Assembly (NCBI RefSeq): GCF_000425185.1
Contig: NZ_KE384327.1
Coordinates: 310,526-374,525 of the forward strand
DNA length: 64,000 nucleotides
Direction: 5' to 3'
DNA from: Pleomorphomonas koreensis DSM 23070
Lineage (GTDB): Bacteria > Pseudomonadota > Alphaproteobacteria > Rhizobiales > Pleomorphomonadaceae
In this document: piece by piece, positions 42,726-52,065 of the stretch
How positions within the stretch are numbered: the first letter of the stretch is position 1
How the letters are laid out: each line of letters begins with the position of its first letter
Position numbers and translations under genes: made by a program
Notes under the pieces: generated by a model
Told to the model about the DNA's origin: nothing
What the model saw: only the letters and a program-made list of their open reading frames with translations
The model's database searches: none

Positions 42726-43518
42726 CCCAGTTCCCGCCCGCCTCGTCGCGGCGATCGAGCGCTTTCCCGAACTCGCCGTCGCCGTCAGCGGCGGCGTCGA
42801 CAGCATGGTGCTGGCGCATGTCGTCCACGGCCATACCCGGACGCGGCTCGTCGCCTTCCACGCCGCCTCGCCGGCCGTGCCGGCCGTTGCCACGGCCCGC
42901 GTCCGCGACCACGCCCGCCGCTTCGGCTGGGACCTCAAGGTGGTCGACGCCGGCGAACTCGAAGACCCGACCTATCGCGCCAACCCGGTCGACCGCTGCT
43001 TCTACTGCAAGACCAATCTCTACGGCCGCATCCGCGCCGTGCTCGACCTGCCGACCGCCTCCGGCACCAATCTCGACGATCTCGGCGACTACCGGCCCGG
43101 CCTCAGGGCGGCCGGGGACCACGGCGTGGTGCACCCCTTCGTCGAGGCGGGGCTCGCCAAACGCGACGTCTACGCGCTGGCCGCCGCCCTTGGGCTCGAC
43201 GACCTCGCGGCGCTGCCGGCCCAGCCGTGCCTTGCCAGTCGCATCGAGACCGGCCTGGCCGTCGATGCCGCGACGCTCGCCTTCGTCGAGCGGGTGGAGG
43301 CGGCGCTGGCGCCGCTCATGCCGGGGGCCTCGTCGCTGCGCTGCCGCGTCACGGCGGCCGGCGTGGTGGTCGAGGCCGACCCGCCGCCGGTTACCGGGGA
43401 GGGCGACGCCGTGCGGGCGATCGTCCTCCGGCTCTGCCGCGAGGCCGGCCGCGTCTTCGCCGGCCTCCGGCCCTACCGGCGCGGCTCGGCCTTCCTCACC
43501 GCCGGCAGGGCGCCATGA
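42715..43518 (+). CDS. larE: Sacrificial sulfur transferase LarE
   Basis: The 267-residue PP-loop enzyme adenylates and thiolates the carboxylated nicotinate mononucleotide. The PP-loop SGGVDS is at residues 25-30. C172 in PCLASR corresponds to the sulfur-donor Cys176 of L. plantarum LarE. C95 and C98 (DRCFYC) add two cysteines, so a three-cysteine Fe-S version, as described in some archaea and bacteria, is also possible. Overlaps both neighbours, so it is translated with larC and larB. Confidence 0.94.
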   Translation: MTADPVPARLVAAIERFPELAVAVSGGVDSMVLAHVVHGHTRTRLVAFHAASPAVPAVATARVRDHARRFGWDLKVVDAGELEDPTYRANPVDRCFYCKTNLYGRIRAVLDLPTASGTNLDDLGDYRPGLRAAGDHGVVHPFVEAGLAKRDVYALAAALGLDDLAALPAQPCLASRIETGLAVDAATLAFVERVEAALAPLMPGASSLRCRVTAAGVVVEADPPPVTGEGDAVRAIVLRLCREAGRVFAGLRPYRRGSAFLTAGRAP

Positions 43519-44186
43519 GCGAGGACTTCCGCATCGACTGGGACCGCGAGCGGCGGACGGGCACCGCCGAGGCGGTGTTCTCGGCCGGCAAGAGCCCGGA
43601 GCAGATCGCCGCCATCCTCGCGGCCGCCGAGGGCCGGCGCCTCCTGCTCACCCATCTCACGGCGGATGCCCTGCGCCTCCTGCCGGCCGAACTCAAGGCG
43701 CGGCTCGACCATGACCCGCTGTCGCAGACCGCCGTCTTCGGCCCGGCGCAGGCGGTGGCGCCGGCGCGGGTGTGCATCGTCGCGGCCGGCACCTCCGACC
43801 TCCGGGTGGCGCGGGAGGCGGCGCGCACGCTGGCCTTCCACGGCGAGGGCGCCCATCTCGTCGCCGACGTCGGCGTCGCCGGCCTGTGGCGGCTGATGGC
43901 CGAGATCGAGGCGATCCGCCGCCATGCCGTGATCATCGCCGTCGCCGGCATGGAGGGGGCGCTGTTCTCCGTCCTCGCCGGCCTCGTCGAGGCGCCGGTG
44001 ATCGCCGTGCCCACCTCGGTCGGCTACGGCGTCGCCGAGGGTGGCCGGGCGGCGCTCGCCTCGGCGCTGTCCGCCTGCGCGCCGGGTATCGCCACCGTCA
44101 ACATCGACAACGGCTTCGGCGCCGCCTGCCTCGCTTTGCGCATGCTGCGGCTGGCTAACCCGCCGCCTTGTCCAGCCAGCGCTTGA
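43515..44186 (+). CDS. larB: Nickel-pincer cofactor biosynthesis carboxylase LarB
   Basis: The 223-residue enzyme carboxylates and hydrolyses NaAD in the first step of pincer synthesis. The C-terminal PurE-like domain is clear: VCIVAAGTSDLRVAREAARTL, GVAGLWRL, VIIAVAGMEGALFSVLAGLV and PTSVGYG. Starts at the ATGA overlap with larE. Its last 32 bases overlap the 3' end of the convergent sigma-54 regulator gene. Confidence 0.94.
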   Translation: MSEDFRIDWDRERRTGTAEAVFSAGKSPEQIAAILAAAEGRRLLLTHLTADALRLLPAELKARLDHDPLSQTAVFGPAQAVAPARVCIVAAGTSDLRVAREAARTLAFHGEGAHLVADVGVAGLWRLMAEIEAIRRHAVIIAVAGMEGALFSVLAGLVEAPVIAVPTSVGYGVAEGGRAALASALSACAPGIATVNIDNGFGAACLALRMLRLANPPPCPASA

Positions 44187-46029
44187 CGGTGTTGCGGTCG
44201 ATGCCAAGCCGCTGGGCGGTGCGGGTGACGTTGCCGTTCTCCATCCGGAACACCTTGCCGACCCTGGCCGCGATGAACTCCTCCAGCGTCGCATCGGGGG
44301 CGTCGTCCTCGCCGACCGCCGGAGCGAAGTCTCCCGCCTCGCCCACCAGCGGCATGTCGAACGGCGACAGCGTATGCAACGTCGTGTATTTCTCGGCGAG
44401 GTTCTCGAGTTCGCGCACGTTGCCCGGCCAGGAATAGCTGCGCAGGACCGCGAGGATCTTGTCCGGCACGGACGGCACCGGAATGCCGCGCCGCTCGCAC
44501 TTGCGCGTCAGGAACAGCGAGAACAGCCGCTCGGGATCGTTCTCCCGCTCGCGCAGCGGCGGGATCTTCAGATCGAGCGTGTTGAGGCGGTAGAAGAGGT
44601 CGGCCCTCAGGCGCCCGGCCTGGATCTCCTCGAGCGGCTTCTTGTTGGTGGTGGCGATGATGCGCAGCTTGATCGGGATGATCCTGTTGCCGCCGACGCG
44701 CATGATCTCCTGCGTCTGCAAGGCCCGCAACAGCTTGGATTGCAGGAAGAAATCCATCTCGGTCAGTTCGTCGAGGAACAGCGTGCCCTCGTGGGCCAGC
44801 TCGAACAGGCCGATCTTGCCCGAGCGCGAGGCGCCGGTGAAGGCGCCCGGCGCGTAGCCGAACAGCTCGCTTTCGAGAAGGGCGCCGGGCAGCGCGGCGC
44901 AGTTGACCGCCACGAAGGGGCCGCCGGCCAGCGGCCCAGCATTGTGGATCGACTGGGCGAACAGCTCCTTGCCGGTGCCGGTCTCGCCGACGATCATGAT
45001 GTTGCTGTCGGTCTCGCTGTACTGCCGGGCGACCGCCACCAGGCGGCGCATCTTGTCGCAGGAAAAGACGATGTCGTCGAAGGTGTATTTGGCATAGAAG
45101 CCGCTGTCGGCCAGCTTGCGGCGGATGACGTTGCCGGCGTCCTGGATCTTCTGGACCGGCTGGAACAGCACCACCGACGAACTGCCGGCCTGGTTGTCCG
45201 CCGAGACCGTGATGTGGTCGAGCGCCAGCTTGTCGTCGCGGTAGTTGACGAGGATGTTGCGGGCGGTCTGAAACTTGCGGAACGCCTTGCTCAGCTCGGC
45301 GCTGTCGAAATAGTCCGACAGCAGGGTGCCGATCAGTTCCTCGCGCGACTGCGACAGGATGTCGCAGCCCTGCCTGTTGATCTCCTCGATGACGCCGTCC
45401 CGGTTGATCAGGATGGCGCCCTCGCGCGAGCAGTTCAGCACCGTGGCCAGCTTCTCCTCGGCCAGGATGTAGCGGCAGAGGTTGTTGTAGACCAGCATGG
45501 CGCGCTCGAAGGCGTCGAGCAGCGTCTCCATGCTGGATTCGATCAGGTAGGCGTCAAGGCCCCGCGCCTGCGCCCAGTGATAGGCGATGGCGTCGCCGAT
45601 GACCACGTCCGGGTTCCACTGGCCGATGCCGTCCATCTGCGCCTGGAAGGACGATCGCTCCTTCAGCTCGAAGGAGCGGTAGGTGCGGCCGAGCACCTCG
45701 CAGACCGGCGCCACCAGGTTGATCAGCGGCTCGAAGCCGGCGACGGCGATGCGCGTCGCCTCGGTGGTCTCCTTGTAGACATAGGCCAGCGTGCGCTGCA
45801 CCGAGGCTTCCACCTCGATCACCTCGACGCCGAGTTCCTGGCGGATCAGCCGGGCGGTGCCGCCGCGGCTGATGATGATCTTGGCCCCCTCGGCCAGCGC
45901 CTGCCGCGCCGCCTTGACGCCCTGGTGGAGGTCGCCGACGTAGACCCTGGCCGGATAGTTCGACGCCTCGACGATGCTCTGCGCGGCGATGCTGATGCGC
46001 TCGTAGGGCGCGATGAAGGCGATGACCAT
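44155..46029 (-). CDS. Sigma-54-dependent transcriptional activator (PrpR_N-PAS-AAA+-Fis)
   Basis: The 624-residue enhancer-binding protein has four parts. A PrpR_N sensor domain (residues ~1-175, MVIAFIAPYERIS start) is followed by a PAS domain (~195-300). The AAA+ module has Walker A GETGTGKE near 346, the sigma-54 contact loop GAFTGA near 395 and Walker B GTLFLDELTEM. A Fis-type helix-turn-helix (~596-622) completes it. The GAFTGA loop is intact, so it should be an active sigma-54 activator. It is divergent from the dipeptide-type ABC operon, which carries a sigma-54 promoter. GGGAGGAC precedes the ATG. Confidence 0.93.
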   Translation of the reverse strand: MVIAFIAPYERISIAAQSIVEASNYPARVYVGDLHQGVKAARQALAEGAKIIISRGGTARLIRQELGVEVIEVEASVQRTLAYVYKETTEATRIAVAGFEPLINLVAPVCEVLGRTYRSFELKERSSFQAQMDGIGQWNPDVVIGDAIAYHWAQARGLDAYLIESSMETLLDAFERAMLVYNNLCRYILAEEKLATVLNCSREGAILINRDGVIEEINRQGCDILSQSREELIGTLLSDYFDSAELSKAFRKFQTARNILVNYRDDKLALDHITVSADNQAGSSSVVLFQPVQKIQDAGNVIRRKLADSGFYAKYTFDDIVFSCDKMRRLVAVARQYSETDSNIMIVGETGTGKELFAQSIHNAGPLAGGPFVAVNCAALPGALLESELFGYAPGAFTGASRSGKIGLFELAHEGTLFLDELTEMDFFLQSKLLRALQTQEIMRVGGNRIIPIKLRIIATTNKKPLEEIQAGRLRADLFYRLNTLDLKIPPLRERENDPERLFSLFLTRKCERRGIPVPSVPDKILAVLRSYSWPGNVRELENLAEKYTTLHTLSPFDMPLVGEAGDFAPAVGEDDAPDATLEEFIAARVGKVFRMENGNVTRTAQRLGIDRNTVKRWLDKAAG

Positions 46030-46081
46030 CTTGTCCTCCCGCCGCCGAGCATGGCGGCGGCGGCCGCGAATCACAAGAGGT

Positions 46082-46104
46082 GACTGTTGCGTATCGCACC
46101 AGTC
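46082..46104. promoter_or_regulatory. Candidate enhancer site for the sigma-54 activator
   Basis: Arms GACTGTTGCG (46082-46091) and CGCACCAGTC (46095-46104) are complementary at 9 of 10 positions, around TAT. The dyad is 53 bases upstream of the activator start and about 84 bases upstream of the -24 box of the divergent operon, the usual place for an enhancer. A further half site TTGTTGC lies near 46144. Confidence 0.6.
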
Positions 46105-46187
46105 GCGCCGACATATTTCAGCAATCGCTGCCCGCCTTGTGGGTTGTTGCAATGGGAAACCCTTATAATTCAATGTAATAGGTGGCT

Positions 46188-46203
46188 TGGCACGTGGTTT
46201 GCG
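46188..46203 (+). promoter_or_regulatory. Sigma-54 (-24/-12) promoter of the ABC operon
   Basis: TGGCACGTGGTTTGCG matches the sigma-54 consensus TGGCACG-N4-TTGC, with GG at -24 and GC at -12 in correct spacing. The start would be about 60 bases before the binding-protein ATG. The sigma-54 activator gene is divergently next to it. Confidence 0.82.
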
Positions 46204-46275
46204 TTCATTGTCTTCAGGCGCGCGGAGGAGCGCCGGTCGCTGGATGAAGAAACGAAATATGGAGAGGAGACATCC

Positions 46276-47883
46276 ATGAAGACGAATTTCCGGAAATGCC
46301 TGATGATCGGTCTGGCCGCGGCGGCGCTGTCGACCGCCGTTCCCGCCTGGGCCGACCAGGTGCTGAACATCGCCCATCCGGTGCTGGAGCAGAGCTGGTC
46401 GCCGTTGCAGGGCGGCGGGCACGTGGCGCGCTGGCAGTCGCTGTGGTGGGCGGCGCCGATGTATTTCGACAAGGCCGGCAAGCTGACGCCCTACGCGCTG
46501 TCGAGCGCCGTCCATGACGGCAGCTTCAAGACCTGGACGCTGACCGTCAATCCCAAGGCCGTGTTCTCCGACGGCTCGGCGATCACCGCCGAGGACGTGG
46601 TCGGCACCTGGAACCTCTGCGCCCGCCCGGCCACCAAGCACGCCCGCGTCAACCTGTTCCTCGGCGACGTCGAGGGCTTCAACGACGTGGTGCTCGGCAA
46701 GGCCAAGGACATGACCGGCCTCGTCGTCAACGCCGACCAGACCATCACCGTGACGCTGGCCGAGCCCGATCCGATCTTCGACCAGAAGATCGCCACCGCG
46801 CTGATCCCGCCGGTGAAGATCTCGCAGGCGGTCGACGACAGCGGCGCCGAGAAGGCCGACTGGTGGCGGCCGGAGAACGGCGTCGTGGTGTCCGGTCCGT
46901 TCATGCCCGAGAGCATGGACCTCGACCAGGGCATCATCACCATGGTGCCGAACCCCCACTATTTCGGCCCCAAGCCCAAGCTCGAGAAGATCGTCATCAC
47001 CACCGTCTCCGACCCCAGCACCGCCACGCTGATGCTGAAGCGCGGCGACATGGACGCCGCCACCGAGCTGATCACCCCGACCATCATCCAGGACCTCGGC
47101 GCCGACTTCCTCGGCGGCCCGGAGCTGGCCAAGGGCCAGCAGTTCTGGTTCGACGCCAGCAAGCCGCCGATGGACGACATTAACGTCCGCAAGGCGCTGA
47201 CCATGTCGGTCAACCCGCAGGAGCTGGCGCTCGCCGCCTTCCCCGAAGGCCCGTTCATCGCCGCCGGCCAGATCCTCAACAAGGTGCCGGGCGTCGATCC
47301 GGACTTCGAGAAGTACCCTTACGATCCGGAAGCCGCCAAGGCGGCGCTCGCCGCCTCCAAGTACAAGGACTCCGGCCGCCTGCCGAAGATCATGTTCGTG
47401 GGCATCTCGACGCCGACCCATGAGGCCGCCGCCCAGTATATCGCCGAGCAGTGGCGCAAGATCCTCGGCATCCAGGGCACCGAGATGAAGCCGGCCGTCG
47501 AGACCTATGCCGGTCCCGACCAGAAGAGCGTCCAGGTGTTCCGCGACGACGTCGGCACGCGCGTGCCGGATGCCGTCTCCTACCTGATGGGCGCCATCCA
47601 CTCCGGCTCGGGCAATGCCCTCAACAAGATGGGCGGCTACAAGAACGCCGAGGTCGACCGGCTGCTCAATGAAGCCTCGGCCAAGGGCGTCGACGATCCC
47701 GACCGCATCGGCTACGCGCAGAAGGCGCAGCGCCTGTTCCGCGACGACTGGATGTACATCCCCTACTACTATGACGTGATGTCCAAGTGGGCGATGCCCT
47801 GGGTCCAGAACTTCGACAAGAACGACGACTGGCAGGTCATCGAGCCCTGGAACGTGACCATCGACGAAGAGAAGCGCCCGTAA
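46276..47883 (+). CDS. ABC transporter substrate-binding protein, family 5 (peptide/nickel/opine type)
   Basis: The 535-residue periplasmic binding protein has a signal peptide cut after PAWA (about residue 26). The family 5 layout is clear: FSDGSAITAEDVVGTWNLC, NPHYFGPKPKLEKIVI and the C-terminal DDWMYIPYYYDVMSKW. Family 5 members bind peptides, nickel chelates, opines or oligosaccharides. The neighbours suggest an acidic sugar or hydroxy-acid conjugate, with nickel as an alternative because the same island makes a nickel cofactor. A good GGAGAGGAGA site precedes the ATG. Confidence 0.9.
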   Translation: MKTNFRKCLMIGLAAAALSTAVPAWADQVLNIAHPVLEQSWSPLQGGGHVARWQSLWWAAPMYFDKAGKLTPYALSSAVHDGSFKTWTLTVNPKAVFSDGSAITAEDVVGTWNLCARPATKHARVNLFLGDVEGFNDVVLGKAKDMTGLVVNADQTITVTLAEPDPIFDQKIATALIPPVKISQAVDDSGAEKADWWRPENGVVVSGPFMPESMDLDQGIITMVPNPHYFGPKPKLEKIVITTVSDPSTATLMLKRGDMDAATELITPTIIQDLGADFLGGPELAKGQQFWFDASKPPMDDINVRKALTMSVNPQELALAAFPEGPFIAAGQILNKVPGVDPDFEKYPYDPEAAKAALAASKYKDSGRLPKIMFVGISTPTHEAAAQYIAEQWRKILGIQGTEMKPAVETYAGPDQKSVQVFRDDVGTRVPDAVSYLMGAIHSGSGNALNKMGGYKNAEVDRLLNEASAKGVDDPDRIGYAQKAQRLFRDDWMYIPYYYDVMSKWAMPWVQNFDKNDDWQVIEPWNVTIDEEKRP

Positions 47884-47956
47884 CGGCCGAAACCTTCCGG
47901 GCGGGCCGTCCTTTCGGCCCGCCCCACTCTCTACACATCCGCGGGGAGGACCGCTC

Positions 47957-48913
47957 ATGGGGCGCTACGTACTCAATAGACTTGTCAGGTGGATACCGTC
48001 TGTCCTGATCCTGCTCCTGCTCGTCTATGCGCTGGTGTTCTTCGGCGCCGGCGACCCGATCAAGCTGATCTTCCTGCAAGCGCCCGGCGACGTCGCCTAC
48101 GATCCGGCGCGCGTCGATGCCATCCGCGAGGCGGCCGGCCTCAACCGGCCGTTCCTGCTGCAATTCTGGGATTATGTCCTCAACGTCGCCCAGGGCAACT
48201 TCGGCAACTCGCTGGTATCGGGCCGCTCGGTCAACGCGATGATCCAGGCGGCGCTGCCGGTGACCCTCAAGATCGGCCTCACGGCGATCCTGATCGTCTC
48301 GGTGGTCGGCGTCATCCTCGGCGTGATCGCCGCCCTCAACCAGAACAAGTGGCTCGACAACCTGATCGTCGGCTTCGCGCTGATCATCTGGGGCATCCCG
48401 GTGTTCGTCGCCGGCCCGCTGCTGATCGTCTTCCTGGTGCTGGTGCTCAATCTCGACGTGCCCTACGGCTGGGCCGGCCTGTTCAGTGTCAAGGTGATCG
48501 TGCCGCTCCTGGTGCTCGGGCTCAACCCGATGGCGCTGATCATCCGCCAGGCGCGCGCCGGCGTGCTCGAAGTGCTGAGCGAGGACTACGTGCGCACCGC
48601 CCGCGCCAAGGGCATTCCCAACCATCAGGTGGTGATGCGCCACATCATGCGGCCGGTGCTGACGCCGGTGGTCAGCCAGATCGGCCTCCTGGTGATCGCC
48701 ACGCTCAACAACTCGATCCTGATCGAGAAGGTGTTCGGCCTGCCGGGCCTCGGCCGGATGACCGAGACGGCGATCAAGTCGTCGGACTACCCGGTGATCC
48801 TGGCCATCGTGCTGATCTTCTCGATTGTGGTCATGGCCTCCAACCTACTGGTGGACATCTCCTACCCGCTGCTCGACCCCCGCGCCGCCGCGAAAAAGAC
48901 GGAGGATGAATGA
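47957..48913 (+). CDS. ABC transporter permease (DppB/OppB type)
   Basis: The 318-residue inner-membrane protein starts MGRYVLNRLVRWIPSVLI, typical of DppB. It has six helices and the EAA loop EVLSEDYVRTARAKGI. It pairs with the DppC-type protein, whose start overlaps its stop. Confidence 0.94.
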   Translation: MGRYVLNRLVRWIPSVLILLLLVYALVFFGAGDPIKLIFLQAPGDVAYDPARVDAIREAAGLNRPFLLQFWDYVLNVAQGNFGNSLVSGRSVNAMIQAALPVTLKIGLTAILIVSVVGVILGVIAALNQNKWLDNLIVGFALIIWGIPVFVAGPLLIVFLVLVLNLDVPYGWAGLFSVKVIVPLLVLGLNPMALIIRQARAGVLEVLSEDYVRTARAKGIPNHQVVMRHIMRPVLTPVVSQIGLLVIATLNNSILIEKVFGLPGLGRMTETAIKSSDYPVILAIVLIFSIVVMASNLLVDISYPLLDPRAAAKKTEDE

Positions 48914-49866
48914 TGACGGACCAAGCCCTCCCCCTGCCGCAGGAAGAGAAGCAGTTCAGCCTGGCCAAGGACGCCTTCATCCGCCTCGTCGCCAACCGGC
49001 TGGCTGTCGTCGGCATGGTGCTGGTCGCCTTCCTGTTCTTCATCGCCATCTTCGGGCCCTATCTCACGCCCTATGACTTCCTGAGCCAGGACCTTCTGTC
49101 GCGCAACCAGGCGCCGTCCTGGCAGCACTGGTTCGGCACCGACGACCTCGGCCGCGACATCCTGAGCCGCGTCATCTACGGCTCGCGCACCGCCGTCATC
49201 GTCGGCTTCTCGACGGTGTCGTTCAGCCTGGTGATCGGCCTGTTCATGGGCGCGCTCGGCGGCTATTTCGGCGGCAAGGTCGATGCCTTCGTGGTCTGGC
49301 TGATCGACATCACCATGTCGATCCCCTCGCTGCTCCTGGTCATCGTCATCAACGTGTCGCTGAAGCCGCCGCTGGTCAACTGGATGGACGCGCAGTTCGT
49401 GGCCACCGGCAACGAGTTCTACCGCAACACCATCTGGGTCGACTTCGTGCTGGTGTTCGGCTCGCTGGCGCTGATCAAATGGCCGAAGGCGGCCCGCATC
49501 ATCCGCGGCCAGATCCTGTCGATCCGCAACAAGAACTACGTGCTGGCCGCCGAGGCGCTCGGCGTGCCGACCTACAAGATCGTCCGCCGCTACGTCATCC
49601 CCAACGCGATCGGCCCGATCATCGTCTACATCTCCGCGGCGCTCGGCGAGGCGATGGTGCTGGAATCCTCCTTCAGCTTCCTCGGCGTCGGCGTGCGGCC
49701 GCCCATCCCGAGCTGGGGCAACATGATCTCCGACGGCCTGCGCATCTGGCAGCTCTACCCGCACGTCCTCGCCGCCCCGGCGGCGGTGCTGGCGATCGTC
49801 ACCATCGCCTTCAGCTTCCTCGGCGACGGCCTGAACGACGCCCTCAATCCCCGGCAGTGGAAATGA
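48913..49866 (+). CDS. ABC transporter permease (DppC/OppC type)
   Basis: The 317-residue permease has the OppC N-terminal segment with one helix (AVVGMVLVAFLFFIAIFGPYL). The DppC motif GTDDLGRDILSRVIYGSRTA and the EAA loop YVLAAEALGVPTYKIVRRYVIP follow. Two adjacent ATGs (48910 and 48913) are possible; GGAGG at 48901-48905 is better spaced for the second. Confidence 0.94.
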   Translation: MTDQALPLPQEEKQFSLAKDAFIRLVANRLAVVGMVLVAFLFFIAIFGPYLTPYDFLSQDLLSRNQAPSWQHWFGTDDLGRDILSRVIYGSRTAVIVGFSTVSFSLVIGLFMGALGGYFGGKVDAFVVWLIDITMSIPSLLLVIVINVSLKPPLVNWMDAQFVATGNEFYRNTIWVDFVLVFGSLALIKWPKAARIIRGQILSIRNKNYVLAAEALGVPTYKIVRRYVIPNAIGPIIVYISAALGEAMVLESSFSFLGVGVRPPIPSWGNMISDGLRIWQLYPHVLAAPAAVLAIVTIAFSFLGDGLNDALNPRQWK

Positions 49867-49898
49867 GGCCGCAACAACAAGAAAGAAGGGAGGGCGCC

Positions 49899-50900
49899 GT
49901 GACCAAGCTGCTGGAAGTCAACAACCTGCACACGCGCTTCAAGGTCCGCAACGGCTATCTCCACGCCGTCAACGGCGTGTCGTTCAGCCTCGACAGGGGC
50001 GAGATGCTGGGCGTGGTCGGCGAATCGGGCTGCGGCAAGAGCGTGTCGATGATGAGCTTGATCCGCCTGCTGCCGCCGGCGGCGGAGATCACCGACGGCG
50101 AGGTGCTCCTCGAAGGCGAGGACATCACCCACGCCAGCGTCAACAGGGTCAACGCCATCCGCGGCTCCAAGGTCGGCATGATCTTCCAGGACCCGATGAC
50201 CTCGCTGAACCCGTTCATGAAGATCGGCGAGCAGGTCATCGAGAGCATCGTCTTCCACAAGAAGCTGGCCAAGGCCGAGGCGCTGAAGCAGGCGGCCCGC
50301 TACCTGAAGATGGTGGGCATCTCCAACGCCGAGCACCGGCTGAACGAGTATCCGCACCAGCTCTCCGGCGGCATGCGGCAGCGGGTGATGATCGCCATGG
50401 CTCTCCTCAACGAGCCGTCGCTGGTGATCGCCGACGAGCCGACCACGGCGCTCGACGTCACCATCCAGGCGCAGATCGTCGAGCTGGTGAAGGGCCTGCG
50501 CGAAAAGCTCAACATGTCGATCATCTGGATCACCCATGACCTCAGCCTCTTGGCCGGCATGGTCGACCGGATCATGGTGATGTACGGCGGCTACATCGTC
50601 GAGGAGGCGGTGCTCGACGACATCTACAAGTCGCCGCTGCACCCCTACACGATCGGTCTCCTGAAATCGATCCCCAGCCTGAAGACCGAGGCCGGCAGCC
50701 GCCTGCCGTCGATCCCGGGCGCGCCGCCCAACCTGTTCGCCGAGCCCACCGGCTGCCCGTTCGCGCCGCGCTGCACCTACCGGGTCGACCGCTGCACCCG
50801 GGAAGTGCCGGCGCTGGCCACGGTGCCGGGGGCGGAAGGCGACAGGCCGCATCGCGTCGCCTGCTGGGTCGACATGCGGGGAAGGGGGATCGCGCAATGA
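49899..50900 (+). CDS. ABC transporter ATP-binding protein (DppD/OppD type)
   Basis: The 333-residue ATPase has Walker A GESGCGKS, signature LSGGMRQRVMIAMALL and Walker B LVIADEPTTALDV. The C-terminal oligopeptide-transporter extension has the cysteines GCPFAPRC...RC that bind an Fe-S cluster in this family. No ATG fits; the GTG at 49899 has AAGGGAGGG upstream. Overlaps the partner ATPase by four bases. Confidence 0.93.
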   Translation: MTKLLEVNNLHTRFKVRNGYLHAVNGVSFSLDRGEMLGVVGESGCGKSVSMMSLIRLLPPAAEITDGEVLLEGEDITHASVNRVNAIRGSKVGMIFQDPMTSLNPFMKIGEQVIESIVFHKKLAKAEALKQAARYLKMVGISNAEHRLNEYPHQLSGGMRQRVMIAMALLNEPSLVIADEPTTALDVTIQAQIVELVKGLREKLNMSIIWITHDLSLLAGMVDRIMVMYGGYIVEEAVLDDIYKSPLHPYTIGLLKSIPSLKTEAGSRLPSIPGAPPNLFAEPTGCPFAPRCTYRVDRCTREVPALATVPGAEGDRPHRVACWVDMRGRGIAQ

Positions 50901-51907
50901 ACATGCACGCCAAGCAAGAGCCGCTGGTCGTGGTCGAGAACCTGGTCAAGCATTTCCCGGTCAAGATCGGCGCCTTCGGCAACCAGTCGGCGGTGGTGCA
51001 CGCTATCGACGGCGTCAGCTTCGCCATCTACAAGGGCGAGACGCTCGGCCTGGTCGGCGAATCGGGCTGCGGCAAGTCGACCACCGGCTTCGCGCTCCTC
51101 CAACTGCACAAGGCGACGTCGGGCAGCGTCAAGTTCGACGGGGTCGATCTCTCCAAGCTGCCGGCCAAGGACCTCCGGGCCATGCGCAAGCGGGTCCAGA
51201 TCGTCTTCCAGGACCCCTATTCGACGCTCAATCCGCGCATGACCATCGGCGAGGCGCTGGCCGAGCCGATGCGCGTGCACAAGATCTGCCCGGAGAAGGA
51301 CATCCAGGGCCGCGTGGCGCGGCTGATCCGCGACGTCGGCCTCAATCCCAATGTCGCCAACCGCTATCCGCACGAATTCTCGGGCGGCCAGCGGCAGCGC
51401 ATCTGCATCGCCCGGGCGCTGGCCAGCGATCCCGAGTTCATCGTCTGCGACGAGCCGATCTCGGCGCTCGACGTGTCGATCCAGGCGCAGATCATCAATC
51501 TCCTGATGGACATCCAGGAGAAATACAATCTCACCTACCTGTTCATCGCCCACGACCTCGCCGTGGTCCGCCACATCTCCGACCGGGTGGCCGTGATGTA
51601 TCTCGGCAAGATCATGGAAATCGCCGGCAAGGACGAGCTGTTCGGCCGCCCCTTGCATCCCTACACCAAGGCGTTGCTGTCGGCCGTTCCCGAGGCCGAC
51701 CCGGACGTCGAGCGGGGCCGCAAGCGCATCATCCTGCAAGGCGACGTGTCGAACGCCATCGATCCTCCCTCCGGCTGCCGCTTCCATCCGCGCTGCGCCC
51801 ATGCGCGGCCGATGTGCGCCGGCGAGGTTCCCGAACTCGAAGACCGCGGGGAGGGGCATTTCGTCGCCTGTCTCCGCGTGGCGGAGATTGAGAAAGAGAC
51901 CGTCTAG
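50897..51907 (+). CDS. ABC transporter ATP-binding protein (DppF/OppF type)
   Basis: The 336-residue partner ATPase has Walker A GESGCGKST, signature FSGGQRQRICIARALA and Walker B FIVCDEPISALDV. The OppF C-terminal cysteine motif is SGCRFHPRCAHARPMC. It completes a five-gene transporter. A 158-base gap without recognised features separates it from the BNR gene. Confidence 0.94.
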   Translation: MNMHAKQEPLVVVENLVKHFPVKIGAFGNQSAVVHAIDGVSFAIYKGETLGLVGESGCGKSTTGFALLQLHKATSGSVKFDGVDLSKLPAKDLRAMRKRVQIVFQDPYSTLNPRMTIGEALAEPMRVHKICPEKDIQGRVARLIRDVGLNPNVANRYPHEFSGGQRQRICIARALASDPEFIVCDEPISALDVSIQAQIINLLMDIQEKYNLTYLFIAHDLAVVRHISDRVAVMYLGKIMEIAGKDELFGRPLHPYTKALLSAVPEADPDVERGRKRIILQGDVSNAIDPPSGCRFHPRCAHARPMCAGEVPELEDRGEGHFVACLRVAEIEKETV

Positions 51908-52065
51908 CAGTCAGGACCACCAACAGAATCGCGCGCGTCCGCCCGATCGCCGAGCCAGCGGCGATCGGGACAGGGAAAGCTCGTCCCGGGGCAAGAGGAC
52001 GACATTCCGGGACGTGCCGTTCCGGGCCGGCGAAAGACCGGCGAACAGATAGCGGGGAGACGCCG

